DNA from: Alphaproteobacteria bacterium
GTDB lineage: Bacteria > Pseudomonadota > Alphaproteobacteria > Rs-D84
Reading direction: 5' to 3'
DNA: 6,444 nt
Assembly (NCBI GenBank): GCA_024402835.1
Contig: JAKSSZ010000035.1
Location: 1 to 6,444, forward strand
Positions 1-5,769 of the stretch are shown here, one piece after another. Each line of letters opens with the position of its first letter. The first letter of the stretch is position 1. Position numbers and translations under genes: made by a program. Under the pieces are notes generated by a model that saw only the letters and a list, made by a program, of their open reading frames with translations, ran no database searches and was not told where the DNA came from.

Positions 1-102
1 ATCAGGATGATATTTTAATACTAATTTATGATATGCTTTTTTTATATCTTCATCACTTGCATCTTTTGATACACCCAAGACTTCATAAGGATTCATACTC
101 AT
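1..102 (-). CDS. J-domain (DnaJ-like) protein, N-terminal fragment
   Basis: On the minus strand, an ATG at 102 opens a frame of 34 codons that runs off the left edge without a stop. It begins MSMNPYEVLGVSKDAS and continues through a helix rich in Lys and Tyr to KYHPD. This is the start of a J-domain: helix I (NPYEVLGV), helix II (DEDIKKAYHKLVLKY), then the invariant HPD tripeptide (residues 32-34) that stimulates DnaK ATPase. The HPD codons are the last bases visible. Canonical DnaJ usually starts with a DYYE-type sequence. The NPYE form is more common in CbpA-like or short J-domain proteins, so I do not assign dnaJ itself. The start at 102 is preferred over the ATG at 96 because an AGG (111-113) lies 8 bases upstream of it. 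It is divergent from parE. The downstream domains are not visible. Confidence 0.85.
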   Translation of the reverse strand, partial: MSMNPYEVLGVSKDASDEDIKKAYHKLVLKYHPD

Positions 103-132
103 TTTTATTACCTGTTTTATATTTGTATAAAA

Positions 133-160
133 AATATAGTTATGAAAAACTAAAAATCAA
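133..160 (-). promoter_or_regulatory. Candidate sigma-70 promoter for the J-domain gene
   Basis: On the minus strand, TTGATT (160-155) and TATATT (138-133) are separated by 16 bases and lie about 30 bases upstream of the ATG at 102. They match -35 and -10 consensus reasonably, but the region is very AT-rich, so chance matches are likely. This is a sequence-only prediction. Confidence 0.4.
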
Positions 161-200
161 GTATATTGGGACTTAAAATTAAAAAAATTAAGGTTTTGGC

Positions 201-227
201 TTGCACAAATTATGAAAATGTTATACT
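201..227 (+). promoter_or_regulatory. Candidate extended -10 promoter for parE
   Basis: TTGCAC (201-206) and TATACT (222-227) stand 26 bases upstream of the parE start. The spacer is only 15 bases. However, a TG at 219-220, one base before the -10 box, makes an extended -10 element, which can compensate for a poorly spaced -35. The rest of the 103-253 spacer holds the opposing candidate promoter and no recognisable operator. Confidence 0.5.
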
Positions 228-243
228 AATAGTCAAAGAGTTT

Positions 244-248
244 AAGGA
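244..248 (+). promoter_or_regulatory. Ribosome binding site of parE
   Basis: AAGGA at 244-248 lies 5 bases before the ATG at 254. It fixes this as the parE start, which also agrees with the usual N-terminus of the family. Confidence 0.7.
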
Positions 249-253
249 AAGAT

Positions 254-2212
254 ATGAATAAATATGATGCATCAGAAGTTTTAGAAGGTTTAGAACCTGT
301 TCGGTTACGTCCGGGGATGTATATTGGTGGTACAGATGAAAAGGCATGGCACCATTTACCTATTGAAATAATGGATAATTCAATAGACGAAGCCGTTGCT
401 GGTTTTGCTAAAAAAATAACTGTGAATTTAATAGATTCTAAAACCATAGAAATTACAGATGATGGTCGTGGTATCCCTGTTGATGAACATCCAAAATATC
501 CTGGAAAATCTGCGTTAGAGGTTATATTAACAACTTTGCATTCTGGTGGTAAATTTAATAATAATGTTTATAAAACAAGTGGTGGTCTTCATGGTGTAGG
601 AAGTGCTGTTGTTAATGCATTGTCTTCACAAATGGATGTGACTATATGTCGTGATGGTTATGAATGGCATCAATCTTTTTCTAGGGGCAAGGCACTTGGT
701 TCAATTACTCGTGGAAATGCAACCAAGGCACATGGGACAAAAATAAAATTTACCATAGATGATAAGATATTTGGGGAAAATGCTGTTTTTAAACCGGTAA
801 AAATATATCGCATGGCGCGTGCAAAATCGTTTTTGACTCGGGGGGTCAAAGTTGAATGGCATTGTAATCCAGCTTTGATAACCGAAGATATGAATATATT
901 ATCGGATACAACATTTTTTTTTTTTTTTTTCTTAGCAGATTTTGTAGCAGAAAAAATAGAATCAAAACCAAAGATACTTCCAAAAATATTTAGTGGCAGT
1001 ATAGATTTTCCTGATGATATGGGACATATTGAATGGGCGTTATCTGTTTTGACAGATGAAAATGGCGCAGCATCAGATGATGGTTTCTTTGCTTCGTATT
1101 GTAATACTATTGCTACCATAGATGGTGGAACACACGAAACTGGATTTAAAACAGCAATAACCAAAGGTTTAAAGGCATACGGTGAAAAGGTAAATAATAA
1201 ATCTGCCTCTTTGATAACAAGTGATGATGTCTTTGATTCTGTTGCTGCCATAGTTTCTGTGTTTTATAAAACACCACAATTTCTTGGACAGACAAAAGAA
1301 AAATTATCCAATCCAGAAATAGCGCGTTACACAGAAAATGCTTTGCGTGATCCGTGGGAAATGTTTTTAGCATCTGACCCAAAAACTGCAAACGCTTTAT
1401 TAGATTTTGTAATAAATTTGGCAAATGCTCGTATTAAAACAAAACAAGTAAAAGATATTGCACGCAAAACCCCGACAAAAAGAATTCGTATGCCTGCAAA
1501 ATTGGCAGATTGTTCTAAACATGGTGTCGAAGGAACAGAATTATTCATAGTCGAAGGGGAATCTGCAGGTGGAACAGCAAAGCAGGCACGTGATAGGGCA
1601 ACACAAGCAATAATGCCATTGCGTGGTAAAGTTTTAAATGTTTTATCTAATTCAGATGAAAGATTCAGTGCAAACAAAGAATTAAATGACTTGATAGATA
1701 TTATTGGTGCAGGTACAGCAAAAGATTGGGATGATTCTAAATTACGTTATGAAAAAATTATTGTTATGACTGATGCTGATGTCGATGGAAGTCACATTGC
1801 TTCTTTGTTGATGGCATTTTTTTATCAGTATATGCCACAGTTGATTTATGGGGGACATTTATATTTGTCTTGCCCACCATTATATAAATTAACTTGTGGT
1901 ACAGAATCGATGTATGTTGATACTGATGAAGAGCTAGAACAATTAACAAATGGTAAATATAAAAACAAGAAAGTTGAAATTTCCCGATTCAAAGGGTTGG
2001 GTGAAATGATGCCGAATCAATTAAAAGAAACAACTATGTCACCAAAAACACGCAGATTGATTCGTATAGATTTACCACCAAAAACAGAAGAAGGACTTGA
2101 AGACACAGAAAAAACAAAAACACTTGTTTATGATTTAATGGGTAAAAAGCCAGAGTTTCGTTTCAAGTTTATTACAGAACATGCACAATTCGTGAAAGAT
2201 TTATATGTATAA
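254..2212 (+). CDS. parE: DNA topoisomerase IV subunit B (ParE)
   Basis: This is the ATPase subunit of topoisomerase IV, which with ParC decatenates replicated chromosomes. The 652 residues show the full type IIA order. The GHKL ATPase has Asn42 in EIMDNSIDEA, DDGRGIP at 69-75 and GLHGVG at 111-116. The transducer domain carries the QTK loop at 346-348, whose Lys contacts the ATP phosphate. The TOPRIM domain has catalytic Glu434 in EGESAGG and the metal-binding DADVDG at 507-512, then RFKGLGEMMP at 578-587. The length is close to ParE (about 630-690) and shorter than most GyrB. TOPRIM wording such as KQARDRATQAIMPLRGK and LKETTM is ParE-like, but GyrB cannot be fully excluded without an alignment. 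Oddities are EGES where EGDS is usual, and six consecutive Phe (221-226) encoded by a 17-T run where the family has an F-x-[FY]-x-x-G-[LI] motif. The gene appears monocistronic, between its own promoter and a terminator. Confidence 0.95.
   Translation: MNKYDASEVLEGLEPVRLRPGMYIGGTDEKAWHHLPIEIMDNSIDEAVAGFAKKITVNLIDSKTIEITDDGRGIPVDEHPKYPGKSALEVILTTLHSGGKFNNNVYKTSGGLHGVGSAVVNALSSQMDVTICRDGYEWHQSFSRGKALGSITRGNATKAHGTKIKFTIDDKIFGENAVFKPVKIYRMARAKSFLTRGVKVEWHCNPALITEDMNILSDTTFFFFFFLADFVAEKIESKPKILPKIFSGSIDFPDDMGHIEWALSVLTDENGAASDDGFFASYCNTIATIDGGTHETGFKTAITKGLKAYGEKVNNKSASLITSDDVFDSVAAIVSVFYKTPQFLGQTKEKLSNPEIARYTENALRDPWEMFLASDPKTANALLDFVINLANARIKTKQVKDIARKTPTKRIRMPAKLADCSKHGVEGTELFIVEGESAGGTAKQARDRATQAIMPLRGKVLNVLSNSDERFSANKELNDLIDIIGAGTAKDWDDSKLRYEKIIVMTDADVDGSHIASLLMAFFYQYMPQLIYGGHLYLSCPPLYKLTCGTESMYVDTDEELEQLTNGKYKNKKVEISRFKGLGEMMPNQLKETTMSPKTRRLIRIDLPPKTEEGLEDTEKTKTLVYDLMGKKPEFRFKFITEHAQFVKDLYV
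914..930 (+). repeat. 17-base poly-T run inside parE
   Basis: Seventeen consecutive T (914-930) followed by C encode Phe221-Phe226 as five TTT and one TTC. The frame is open on both sides and the flanking protein sequence is family-like, so at this exact length the gene reads through. A gain or loss of one or two T would truncate ParE before the TOPRIM domain. The run could be a genuine slippage-prone tract or a sequencing or assembly error. Confidence 0.95.
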
Positions 2213-2235
2213 AAAAACGCCAAATGGCGTTTTTT
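2212..2235. terminator. Bidirectional rho-independent terminator between parE and pgsA
   Basis: An inverted repeat pairs ACGCC (2217-2221) with GGCGT (2226-2230) around an AAAT loop (2222-2225). Flanking A and T runs (2212-2216 with 2231-2235) extend the stem to about 10 pairs. On the plus strand the hairpin is followed by a T6 run, and on the minus strand by a T7 run, so it can end transcription of parE and of the convergent uvrC-pgsA unit. It starts at the last base of the parE stop and overlaps the pgsA stop codon at 2234-2236. Confidence 0.88.
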
Positions 2236-2833
2236 ATTTAACTTTTTTTAACTTTTGCGCGAATGTAAAAGTATATTGTGTTGCACTCCACAAAGAAGCA
2301 ACCAATGAAAACCATAATCCAAAAATACCGATTTGTGGTAAATGGTAAATCATCATAAATATGAATCTATTTGTTGTTTGTGGTGTTACCAATTCACCTA
2401 ATACAAATAATAATAAAAACATTGCTATTGAAATCATCTGACATGTTGTTTTAATTTTTCCCATAGAAAAGCGTGCTTTTGGTACAGGCATTTCTATTTT
2501 TTGTGTCCCCAAAAATTCACGTAAACCACTAACATATAATTCTCGTGCTATCATAAGAATAACAGGAACGACAATAAACCATACGGGCATCATGATTGCC
2601 AACATAATCAAAGTATTTGTTACCAGTAATTTATCACCGATATGGTCCATGACCCCACCAATTTTGGAACAACAATTAAATTTTCTGGCTAAATACCCAT
2701 CAAACCAATCTGATATGGCGCCCAATACATACAGTATTAATGTAAGAATAAAATATTTGCACATTATTGTTGGAATAATCGCGAAAGATACTGCTATACG
2801 GAAAGCGGATAAAAAATTTACAAAAAATTTCAT
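2234..2833 (-). CDS. pgsA: CDP-diacylglycerol--glycerol-3-phosphate 3-phosphatidyltransferase (PgsA)
   Basis: This inner-membrane enzyme transfers the phosphatidyl group from CDP-diacylglycerol to glycerol-3-phosphate, the committed step to phosphatidylglycerol and cardiolipin. The 199 residues contain the complete CDP-alcohol phosphotransferase signature D-x2-D-G-x2-A-R-x8-G-x3-D-x3-D. Its positions are Asp42, Asp45, Gly46, Ala49, Arg50, Gly59, Asp63 and Asp67, numbered from the start chosen here. These Asp residues bind the metals and activate the acceptor. Several hydrophobic segments and the sequences ARELYVSGLREFLG and SMGKIKTTCQM favour PgsA over phosphatidylserine or cardiolipin synthases. 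The start at 2833 is chosen because a strong AAAGGAG sits just upstream and the N-terminus then fits the family. An in-frame ATG at 2860 would add nine residues and overlap the uvrC stop as TAATG. The gene is downstream of uvrC, the same pair as in E. coli. Confidence 0.93.
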   Translation of the reverse strand: MKFFVNFLSAFRIAVSFAIIPTIMCKYFILTLILYVLGAISDWFDGYLARKFNCCSKIGGVMDHIGDKLLVTNTLIMLAIMMPVWFIVVPVILMIARELYVSGLREFLGTQKIEMPVPKARFSMGKIKTTCQMISIAMFLLLFVLGELVTPQTTNRFIFMMIYHLPQIGIFGLWFSLVASLWSATQYTFTFAQKLKKVK

Positions 2834-2839
2834 TTTAAC

Positions 2840-2846
2840 TCCTTTG
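2840..2846 (-). promoter_or_regulatory. Strong Shine-Dalgarno of pgsA
   Basis: On the minus strand, AAAGGAG (2846-2840) lies 6 bases before the ATG at 2833. It is among the best ribosome binding sites in the window and decides the start in favour of 2833 over the ATG at 2860. Confidence 0.75.
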
Positions 2847-2859
2847 TTACGAATGTTCA

Positions 2860-4275
2860 TTATACCATTTTATCATGAAAATAGTTATATATTTTTTTTG
2901 CCACAGATATTGATAAATTTGGAACCCGAAAAAGTGTTTGTAAATCAGCTTCCATAATTTTTTTTACTGAACCAAAATATTGTAATAATAATTTTTTCGT
3001 TTTTGGGCCAACCCCATCTATATCATCTAAACAACTATGAAATTCTGATTTGTTTCTTTTTAATCTGTGATAACTGATAACAAACCTATGTGCTTCATCA
3101 CGAACATTTCGCAGAAATAAAAATAAATTTGATGTTTTAGATAAAGTAAAGTTTTCTGTTCCATCTGGCATAATAAAATGTTCATCACCATTACGAACAA
3201 TACCTTTTGCAACACCTAATACGGGAATTGTTGGTGCTGTTTTTGTTGCAATGTTCCATTGTGCTTTGCCACCATCAACAATAATTAAATCTAATACGGG
3301 GGTATGATTATTTGCACGTGCAATAAATTCTTGCATCATTGCAATATCATTTCCAGCACGGGATTTTTCTTTTAATATGAAGTGTTTATATGCTGATTTA
3401 ACAAAACCATTTTTATTAAATACAATCATAGCCCCCACAGGATTGGTAGAAAATAGGTGTGAATTATCAAAAACTCCAACATAGTTTATTTGTTTCCCCA
3501 ACCATTTTTCTAAATCTTGAAAATTATTTTGCCATCTTGTTGTTGATACAGATTCTTTTGATACCGATTTGGTAGTTTTGTTTAGTGCTATAATTTTATC
3601 ACGTATTTTTGCGGCTTGTTCAAATTCTTGTTTTTGTGAAAATAATTTCATTTGATTCGTTAAATCTTCTATTACTTTATCATTATACCCCAATAATATT
3701 TTGCGTGCAGTTTCAACATTTTTTGTGTAATTATTTCGTTTTATTACACATGGCGCACTACATCTGCCAATTTGGTATAACAAGCATGGTTTGCTTCTAT
3801 TACGCATAGTAATATCTGTACAAGTTCTTAATTGACACACTTGTTGAATAGTTTTGATTGTATCTGTCAATAAACTCACAGATGGATATGGCCCAAATAC
3901 GTCTTTTTTTTGTGAAATTTTTCCACGAAATTTTAATAATCTGGGGTATTCGTGTTTTGTTAATGCCAACATAGGATACATTTTTCCATCTGTTAGCATT
4001 ACATTATATTTTGGTTTAAGAGTTTTTATTAAATGTTCTTCTAATATTAGCGCGCTTTTTTCATCTTCTGTAATTTCCCATTCAACCTTTGTTACTAATG
4101 TGCGCATAACTTGTTTATGGTTTTCAAGTTTAGAAATGTCTATGTATTGCTTTAAACGGTTTGATAAATTTTTTGCTTTACCAACATATAACAAGTTATC
4201 TTGGGAATCATACATTTTATAAATTCCCGGCTTGTTTGGTGCAAGTTTTATTAAATCTCTAAATTGAATATTCAT
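2860..4275 (-). CDS. uvrC: Excinuclease ABC subunit C (UvrC), short form lacking the middle region
   Basis: This is the nuclease of UvrABC nucleotide excision repair, which cuts on both sides of a lesion. In order it shows: GIY-YIG 3'-nuclease (GIY 17-19, YVG 30-32, Arg40, Glu79); four cysteines C152, C164, C172 and C176 with the spacing of the E. coli UvrC iron-sulfur ligands; a UVR motif binding UvrB (about 198-233); an RNase H-like 5'-nuclease with Asp270 (FDNSH), Asp310 (NDIAMM), Asp334 (VDGG) and His396 (DEAHRF); and helix-hairpin-helix repeats (about 416-466). All catalytic residues I know are present. The protein has 471 residues against about 600 in most bacteria. The loss lies between the UVR motif and Asp270: about 37 residues here versus about 160 in E. 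coli, recalled from memory. No frameshift is visible, so it looks like an in-frame reduction. The start ATG has no clear Shine-Dalgarno. pgsA follows in the same transcription unit. Confidence 0.93.
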   Translation of the reverse strand: MNIQFRDLIKLAPNKPGIYKMYDSQDNLLYVGKAKNLSNRLKQYIDISKLENHKQVMRTLVTKVEWEITEDEKSALILEEHLIKTLKPKYNVMLTDGKMYPMLALTKHEYPRLLKFRGKISQKKDVFGPYPSVSLLTDTIKTIQQVCQLRTCTDITMRNRSKPCLLYQIGRCSAPCVIKRNNYTKNVETARKILLGYNDKVIEDLTNQMKLFSQKQEFEQAAKIRDKIIALNKTTKSVSKESVSTTRWQNNFQDLEKWLGKQINYVGVFDNSHLFSTNPVGAMIVFNKNGFVKSAYKHFILKEKSRAGNDIAMMQEFIARANNHTPVLDLIIVDGGKAQWNIATKTAPTIPVLGVAKGIVRNGDEHFIMPDGTENFTLSKTSNLFLFLRNVRDEAHRFVISYHRLKRNKSEFHSCLDDIDGVGPKTKKLLLQYFGSVKKIMEADLQTLFRVPNLSISVAKKIYNYFHDKMV

Positions 4276-4292
4276 AAGAAATATGATATTAT
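4264..4292 (+). promoter_or_regulatory. Candidate promoter for the pilin-rluC-asmA unit
   Basis: TTGAAT (4264-4269) and TATTAT (4287-4292) are separated by 17 bases and lie 33 bases upstream of the pilin ATG. The -35 box falls inside the first codons of the divergent uvrC gene. This is a consensus match only, in AT-rich sequence. Confidence 0.4.
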
Positions 4293-4314
4293 ATAAACAG
4301 AAAAAATCAACAAG
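4288..4314 (-). promoter_or_regulatory. Candidate promoter for uvrC-pgsA with a very short leader
   Basis: On the minus strand a perfect TATAAT (4293-4288) ends only 12 bases before the uvrC ATG at 4275. The best -35 is CTTGTT (4314-4309) with a 15-base spacer, which is weak. If this -10 is used, the transcript would start about 5-7 bases before the ATG, leaving a nearly leaderless mRNA. That agrees with the absence of a Shine-Dalgarno. Confidence 0.45.
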
Positions 4315-4317
4315 GAG
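4312..4317 (+). promoter_or_regulatory. Ribosome binding site of the prepilin gene
   Basis: AAGGAG (4312-4317) is 8 bases before the ATG at 4326. It sets this start, which also leaves a normal six-residue prepilin leader. Confidence 0.75.
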
Positions 4318-4325
4318 AAAAACAA

Positions 4326-4787
4326 ATGAAACAAGAATCTGGAAGATCTATGGTAGAAATGCTTGGTGTATTGGCTATTATGGGAATAATAACAGTTGGT
4401 GCTGTATCTATGATATCACGTGCCATGCGGACACAAAAATTAAGCACAGTTACAGATGATGTTGTAAGTATAGTGACGGGTGTTCGTGGGTTGTTGGGTG
4501 AATATGATGATTTTTCTAAATTAAATTCAGAAACAGTATTCAGTGCTATAAATCAATCGCAAACAAATCCTTATGGTGGAAAATATGAATTAAGTGTAGA
4601 TGTAAATAATCCCAGACAATTTGTTGTTTCTATTACTGGATTAAACAAATCAGATTGTGAAAATCTTTTGACAAAAGCCTGGACTGATTCTGTTGGGTAT
4701 ATTAGTTCGGATAGAAAACAAAGTGGTGCCTCTGGTAACTGCAAAGATGGTAATACGAATACGGTATCTATTATTTATGGTGAATAA
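4326..4787 (+). CDS. Type IVb-like prepilin (PilS-type major pilin candidate)
   Basis: The 153-residue precursor has a six-residue leader MKQESG, then RSMVEMLGVLAIMGIITVGAV. This is a prepilin peptidase site: Gly at -1, Glu at +5 (Glu11 of the precursor) and a hydrophobic N-terminal helix to about residue 33. Position +1 is Arg, not the usual Phe, Met or Leu. The mature 147-residue chain resembles type IVb (PilS-like) pilins: a GVRGLLG stretch at 52-58, NPYGGKYELSV at 81-91, and a C-terminal cysteine pair (Cys111 and Cys139) likely closing a disulfide-bounded D-region before NTVSIIY. It is predicted to be held in the inner membrane, cleaved on the cytoplasmic side and assembled into a pilus or pseudopilus. 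No peptidase, ATPase, platform or secretin gene is visible, so the machinery must be elsewhere. A type II secretion pseudopilin is the alternative. rluC follows after 5 bases. Confidence 0.82.
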   Translation: MKQESGRSMVEMLGVLAIMGIITVGAVSMISRAMRTQKLSTVTDDVVSIVTGVRGLLGEYDDFSKLNSETVFSAINQSQTNPYGGKYELSVDVNNPRQFVVSITGLNKSDCENLLTKAWTDSVGYISSDRKQSGASGNCKDGNTNTVSIIYGE

Positions 4788-4792
4788 GTTTT

Positions 4793-5752
4793 ATGACACA
4801 GTTTATAACAATTTCTGAAATAGAAAACGGAACAAGATTATTGCGTTGGTTTCAACGGACATTTCCATCTATGCCCCAACGTGAATTTTACAGATTATGT
4901 CGTGGTGGGCAAATCAGGGTAAATTCTTCCAGATGTTCTGGAACAGAAATATTAAAAACAGGTGATGTTGTTCGTATTCCACCAACAATACAATCATATA
5001 AACAAAAGATTCAAAAAACAGAAAATGGGGAAAAGTTTTCTTTATCAGATTTGGAACTTTTAAGAAAGACGATTATATATAACGACAATGATATTGTTGT
5101 TTTTAATAAACCTGCTGGCCTTGCCGTTCAGGGTGGTACAGGAATAAAAAAATCTATAGATAAAATGGCTGTGGCGTTATTTCCATACAGTAAAATTTCT
5201 TTGGTTCACAGATTAGATAAAGAAACAAGTGGTTTGCTTGTTGTTGCAAAAACACAAAAGGCAGCACAAAGATTATCCAGTCAATTCCAAAACAAAACAG
5301 CTTTCAAACAATATCTTGCTTTGTTAAATGGGGTTATAATAAAAAATAGTGGTGTCATAGATAATTATTTTACGAAGGATGGTATTAGCACAGATATGCC
5401 ACAAAAAACATCTGGTGCCGTTCATGCAATCACAGAATATAAATTATTGGGAACAGCAGCTGGGTTTTTATCGTGGGTTTTGTTTTCTCCAAAAACGGGA
5501 CGAACTCATCAATTAAGAAAACACAGTGCGTATTCACTAAACGCTCCAATTGTTGGGGATAGATTATATGGTGATAAATCTGCTAAGTTAAGTGATGCTT
5601 TTGAATCTGTCATAGATGATAGCAAATTATTTTTGTTTGCGTACAAGATAACTTTTACACACCCGTCAAATGGTAAACTAATAACTCTTTGTGCACCTTT
5701 ACCAGATTTTATGCAGCGGGTTGTAAAGTTTCTGGAATTACAGGTTCCTTAA
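4793..5752 (+). CDS. rluC: 23S rRNA pseudouridine synthase, RluC type
   Basis: This enzyme isomerises uridines to pseudouridine in 23S rRNA; the E. coli enzyme modifies U955, U2504 and U2580. The 319 residues comprise an N-terminal S4 RNA-binding domain (about 13-64, with GGQIRVN and LKTGDVVRIPP) and the RluA/RluC catalytic domain. The catalytic domain carries NKPAGLAVQGG (105-115), catalytic Asp142 in HRLDKETSG (139-147), KTGRTHQLRKHSA (234-246) and PIVGDRLYG (252-260). Domain order and length are normal. The S4 domain and the NKPAGLAVQGG wording favour RluC, while RluD is less likely. The ATG at 4793 is 5 bases after the pilin stop. A GGTGA (4779-4783) inside the end of the pilin gene can serve as ribosome binding site, so translation is probably coupled. 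The site specificity is inferred from family only. Confidence 0.9.
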   Translation: MTQFITISEIENGTRLLRWFQRTFPSMPQREFYRLCRGGQIRVNSSRCSGTEILKTGDVVRIPPTIQSYKQKIQKTENGEKFSLSDLELLRKTIIYNDNDIVVFNKPAGLAVQGGTGIKKSIDKMAVALFPYSKISLVHRLDKETSGLLVVAKTQKAAQRLSSQFQNKTAFKQYLALLNGVIIKNSGVIDNYFTKDGISTDMPQKTSGAVHAITEYKLLGTAAGFLSWVLFSPKTGRTHQLRKHSAYSLNAPIVGDRLYGDKSAKLSDAFESVIDDSKLFLFAYKITFTHPSNGKLITLCAPLPDFMQRVVKFLELQVP

Positions 5753-5769
5753 CCTAATGGAAAAAAATT

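Noticed and set aside
226..447. Minus-strand frame of 73 codons at the parE start
   Set aside because: It overlaps the parE ATPase N-terminus and extends into the likely promoter, with no family resemblance. It is a shadow.
670..1251. Minus-strand open frame of 193 codons inside parE
   Set aside because: It is antisense to well-conserved ParE motifs, contains the complement of the T17 run as a Lys run, has no ribosome binding site I can see, and resembles no family. It is a shadow of parE.
1146..1949. Three further minus-strand frames inside parE (1146-1424, 1327-1677, 1764-1949)
   Set aside because: All are antisense to conserved transducer and TOPRIM sequence, have no recognisable domain, and overlap one another.
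254..2212. parE read as a pseudogene because of the poly-T run
   Set aside because: At the given length the frame is fully open, the residue spacing across the run matches the family, and all ATPase and TOPRIM motifs are present.
2592..2957. Plus-strand frame of 121 codons across the pgsA-uvrC junction
   Set aside because: It is antisense to the conserved CDP-alcohol phosphotransferase motif and the end of UvrC, with no domain or start signal.
3609..4222. Plus-strand frames of 66 and 122 codons inside uvrC (3609-3809, 3854-4222)
   Set aside because: They are antisense to the cysteine and GIY-YIG regions of UvrC. Their hydrophobic, Phe-rich translations are typical of reading AT-rich antisense sequence.
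2860..4275. uvrC read as the short homologue Cho, or as a pseudogene
   Set aside because: Cho lacks the C-terminal RNase H-like and helix-hairpin-helix parts, which are present here. There is no internal stop or frameshift, and the catalytic residues are retained.
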